The position numbers and the translations under genes are program-made. Shown here piece by piece: positions 4,720-7,085 of a stretch of DNA of 7,085 bases; within the stretch, counting starts at the first letter, position 1; each line of letters begins with the position of its first letter. The stretch comes from AC-69 sp036519575 (GTDB lineage: Bacteria; Actinomycetota; UBA4738; HRBIN12): NCBI GenBank assembly GCA_036519575.1, contig DATDKZ010000131.1, forward strand, positions 1 to 7,085, written 5' to 3'. A model generated the notes under the pieces. That model was not told where the DNA came from, made no database searches, and saw only the letters and a program-made list of their open reading frames with translations.

Positions 4720-7085
4720 GCCCCTCCGAGCCGGCCGAGGCGGTCACGCTGACGATCGACGGCAAGGAGGTGACCGTCCCTCCGGGCACGCTCATCATCC
4801 GGGCCGCCGAGCAACTGGGGATCGAGATCCCGAGGTTCTGCGACCACCCCTTGCTCGAACCGATCGGGGCGTGCCGGCAGTGCTACGTGGAGGTCGAGGG
4901 CCAGCGCAAGCTGTTCACCTCCTGCACCACCACGGTCGCGCCGGGCATGGCCGTCCACTCCCAGAACACCTCGGAGGAGGCCCACACGGCCCAGGTGGCC
5001 AACCTGGAATTCCTGCTGCTCAACCACCCGCTCGACTGTCCAATCTGCGACCGGGGCGGCGAGTGCCCGCTCCAGGACCAGGCACTCGAGTTCGGTCCGG
5101 GCGAGAGCCGCTACCGCGAGCCCAAGCGCGTGTTCGCCAAACCGCTCCCGCTGTCGCCGCTCGTCGCGCTCGACCGCGAGCGCTGCGTGCTCTGCGCGCG
5201 GTGCACTCGGTTCTGCGATCAGATCTCCGGCGACCGATTCATCGAGCTGTTCGCCCGAGGCGCCGGCGAGCAGGTGGCGATCGCCGCGGGGGAGGACTTC
5301 CGTTCGCCCTTCTCCGGGAACACCATCCAGATCTGCCCGGTCGGCGCGCTCACCGCGACGCCGTATCGGTTCGTGGCTCGTCCGTTCGACCTTTCGACCG
5401 TCGACACCGTGTGCTCGCACTGCTCGGCCGGCTGCAACGTTCGGCTGGACATGCGTCGCGGCGAGATCGTGCGGGTGCTGGCCCGGGACAACCTCGACGT
5501 GAACGACGCCTGGACGTGCGACAAGGGCCGGTTCGCGTTCCGGTTCGCCGACGGAGGCGACCGTCTGACAACCCCGCTGATCCGCGAGCGGGGCCTGGAG
5601 CCCGCCTCGTTCGCCGAGGTGCTCGGCAGGATGGCGGAATGGTCGAGGGGTCGTCGCGTCGGGTTCCTCACCGGCGGTCGGCTGATGGACGAGGACTATT
5701 ACGCACTCTCGAAGCTCGCCCGCACGGTGTTCGGCACGAACGACCTCGACCACCGTCGGCACTACCACGGTGGAATGGCCGAGGAGACCGAGGCGGCCGG
5801 GGCGATGCGCGTCACGTACCGGGACGTCGAACGGGCCCAGGCCATCTTGCTCGTGGATCTCGACGCGGAGCAGGAGGTCCCTATCCTGCACCTGCGGGTC
5901 CGCAAGGCCGCGGCCCGCGGGGCCGGCGTGTTCGTCATCCACCCCCGAAGGACCCGGTTGTGGGACGTGGCCGAGCACGTGGCCTGCCGTCCGGGTCAGG
6001 AAGCATCGGTCCTGGAGGAGGTCCTGGAGGGGAGCGATCGGGGCTCGCCCCTGGCTCGGGTCCGAGCCGCGCTGAGCAAGGCGGGAACGTCGGCGGTGGT
6101 GCTGGCTGGGGCCGGGCTGGCCGAGCACCCCCTGGGGCCCGACCTGGCCCTTCGGCTGGCCGGGAAGTTCGGCGCCCGCTTCGCCATGGTTCCCCGTCGG
6201 GCGGGCGACCGTGGCGCGCTCCGGGCCGGCGTGCACCCCGCCCTCCTTCCAGGTGGGCGGCGGCTCGCCGTGAACGCCGAGCGGGCCGAGGTCGAGGCGG
6301 TGTGGGGCCCGCTCCCGAACTCCAGCGCCGGACGCAACGCCCGCCAGATCCTGGAGGCGTGCGCCGGCAGACAGTTGGACGTGCTGGTCATGGTGGGGGT
6401 CGATCCGCTGCGGGACTTCCCCGACGCCGCCCTGGCCCTGCGGGCGTTGGACAACGTCCCGTACAAGGTGGTCCAGGCCCTCGACCTCGGGAACCTCGCA
6501 CCGTTCGCCGACGCCGCGCTTCCGGCCGCCGCCTCGATGGAGAAGGACGGCCATCTCACCGACTGGGAGGGGCGGGCCCAGCGGATCCGTCCCATCCGTC
6601 CACCGGCCGGCCTGTCCCGCCCGGACTGGGAGATCTTCGCCACGCTCGCCCTGGCCATGGGGGGCGACCTGGGGTTCGAGACGCTCGACGGCCTTCGACA
6701 GGAGATGGCCGGGCTCCTCGAACCCAGGGAACCCGCCGAGCGATCCAGCGCGTGGGTGGACACGGACCGGCCCCAGTGGCTCGACGACCTGACGCTGTTC
6801 ACCTACCCGCTCCTGGTGGACGAGGGACGTCTATCCCAGGGCGCCTCAGAGCTCAAGGCCGCGCTGGAGGAGGAACCGTTTCTCGAGGTCCATCCGGACG
6901 ACGCCGAGAAGCGCGAGGTCGTGGATGGGGGCCTCGCCCGCGTCCGGACGGACGCGGGCGAGGCCGTCCTGCCGGTGCGCGTCAGCGAGCACGTCGCCCA
7001 GGGTGCGATGTTCGTCCCCTTCAACCAGCCCGGCCTTGCCGCGAACACGCTCCTCTCGGGGCGATTCACCGCGGCCGCCACGGTT
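4716..7085 (+). CDS. nuoG: NADH-quinone oxidoreductase subunit G (75 kDa subunit), 3' end cut by the window
   Basis: Largest peripheral subunit; it carries electrons from NuoF towards NuoB. It starts at GTG 4716, overlapping the nuoF stop, with GGAG at 4704-4707. The frame stays open for 790 codons to the window edge. Cluster ligands in order: N1b [2Fe-2S], Cys42, Cys53, Cys56 and Cys70; N5, His104, Cys108, Cys111 and Cys117 (H-x3-C-x2-C-x5-C); N4, Cys157, Cys160, Cys163 and Cys207 (ICPVGAL); N7, Cys233, Cys236, Cys240 and Cys268. A molybdopterin-oxidoreductase-like domain follows (about 274-690), in NuoG an inherited fold with no molybdenum cofactor. A C-terminal barrel-like part runs from about 700 (FLEVHPDDAEKREVV, VLPVRVSEHV, FVPFNQPG). 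The last residues, LLSGRFTAAATV, resemble the family's end, so probably only a few codons are missing. A perfect 16-bp inverted repeat lies in codons 738-750. Confidence 0.96.
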   Translation, partial: MSPSEPAEAVTLTIDGKEVTVPPGTLIIRAAEQLGIEIPRFCDHPLLEPIGACRQCYVEVEGQRKLFTSCTTTVAPGMAVHSQNTSEEAHTAQVANLEFLLLNHPLDCPICDRGGECPLQDQALEFGPGESRYREPKRVFAKPLPLSPLVALDRERCVLCARCTRFCDQISGDRFIELFARGAGEQVAIAAGEDFRSPFSGNTIQICPVGALTATPYRFVARPFDLSTVDTVCSHCSAGCNVRLDMRRGEIVRVLARDNLDVNDAWTCDKGRFAFRFADGGDRLTTPLIRERGLEPASFAEVLGRMAEWSRGRRVGFLTGGRLMDEDYYALSKLARTVFGTNDLDHRRHYHGGMAEETEAAGAMRVTYRDVERAQAILLVDLDAEQEVPILHLRVRKAAARGAGVFVIHPRRTRLWDVAEHVACRPGQEASVLEEVLEGSDRGSPLARVRAALSKAGTSAVVLAGAGLAEHPLGPDLALRLAGKFGARFAMVPRRAGDRGALRAGVHPALLPGGRRLAVNAERAEVEAVWGPLPNSSAGRNARQILEACAGRQLDVLVMVGVDPLRDFPDAALALRALDNVPYKVVQALDLGNLAPFADAALPAAASMEKDGHLTDWEGRAQRIRPIRPPAGLSRPDWEIFATLALAMGGDLGFETLDGLRQEMAGLLEPREPAERSSAWVDTDRPQWLDDLTLFTYPLLVDEGRLSQGASELKAALEEEPFLEVHPDDAEKREVVDGGLARVRTDAGEAVLPVRVSEHVAQGAMFVPFNQPGLAANTLLSGRFTAAATV
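6930..6965 (+). repeat. Perfect 16-bp inverted repeat (hairpin) inside nuoG
   Basis: The left arm GGCCTCGCCCGCGTCC (6930-6945) and the right arm GGACGCGGGCGAGGCC (6950-6965) are exact reverse complements around a GGAC loop (6946-6949). Pairing stops at 6929/6966 (G against G). The hairpin is almost all G-C and would be extremely stable in RNA or single-stranded DNA. It encodes residues LARVRTDAGEA of NuoG in the ordinary reading frame, about 120 bases before the window ends. The downstream bases (GTCCTGCCGG) contain no T-run, so it is not a classical intrinsic terminator. Its function is unknown, and chance under strong GC bias remains possible. Confidence 0.9.

Noticed and set aside
4770..4772. 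Internal GTG after GGAGG as an alternative nuoG start
   Set aside because: Starting there would delete the first beta-strand (AVTLTIDGKE) of the N-terminal ferredoxin fold. GTG 4716 keeps it intact.
6009..6030. Direct repeat GTCCTGGAGG at 6009-6018 and 6021-6030
   Set aside because: It encodes VLEEVLEG in a helix of NuoG, and a 10-nt repeat of common codons is expected by chance.
4365..6554. A long open frame on the - strand (about 729 codons) opposite nuoF and nuoG
   Set aside because: It is antisense to two unmistakable complex I genes and has the His/Arg/Gly/Pro-rich composition typical of an antisense reading of GC-rich codons. It has no recognisable domain. Other antisense frames (for example 342-1085, 1353-2645 and 5996-6802) are rejected for the same reason.
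6930..6985. Intrinsic terminator at the strong nuoG hairpin
   Set aside because: There is no T-rich run after the stem, and the nuoG frame continues uninterrupted to the window end, so classical termination here would truncate an essential subunit.

Overview
This window is part of a respiratory complex I operon (H+-translocating NADH:quinone oxidoreductase, type I NADH dehydrogenase). It holds nuoA, nuoB, nuoC, nuoD, nuoE, nuoF and nearly all of nuoG, all on the + strand, in the standard bacterial order. The DNA is very GC-rich, with G/C dominating third codon positions. NuoC and NuoD are separate proteins, not the fused NuoCD of enterobacteria. The sequence style (NuoB 'GILLTT..RAVRWARKQSMWP', the C-terminal extension of NuoE, the 'GGYKGLRKAL' leader of NuoF) fits a high-GC Actinomycetota, perhaps an early-branching or uncultured lineage. 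That placement is inferred from remembered family patterns, not from a tree.

Layout: 1-33 is the last ten codons and stop of an upstream reading frame, too short to identify. nuoA (47-487) encodes a three-helix membrane subunit. nuoB (477-1004), nuoC (1012-1509) and nuoD (1506-2786) encode the quinone-reducing connecting module. nuoE (2786-3355), nuoF (3355-4719) and nuoG (4716 to the window end) encode the NADH-oxidising module. The genes are packed tightly: overlaps of 11, 4, 1, 1 and 4 nt and one 7-nt gap. The starts are ATG (A, E, F), GTG (B, D, G) and TTG (C). No stretch longer than 13 nt is non-coding, so no promoter or terminator is expected or seen inside the cluster. The membrane-arm genes nuoH to nuoN would be expected downstream, outside the window.

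How the parts work together: NuoF binds NADH and FMN and passes electrons through its N3 cluster. NuoE carries the off-path N1a cluster. NuoG carries N1b, N4, N5 and the extra bacterial cluster N7. NuoB carries N2, the last cluster, next to the quinone pocket formed with NuoD. NuoC braces NuoB/NuoD, and NuoA forms part of the membrane anchor near the quinone channel. All expected cluster ligands and the two quinone head-group residues of NuoD are present, so the complex looks functional.

I do not see a new biological system here. It is a conserved core metabolic operon. The observation most worth checking is a perfect 16-bp inverted repeat with a 4-nt loop (6930-6965) inside the nuoG reading frame. 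A smaller point is an unusual Phe inside the FMN-binding motif of NuoF.
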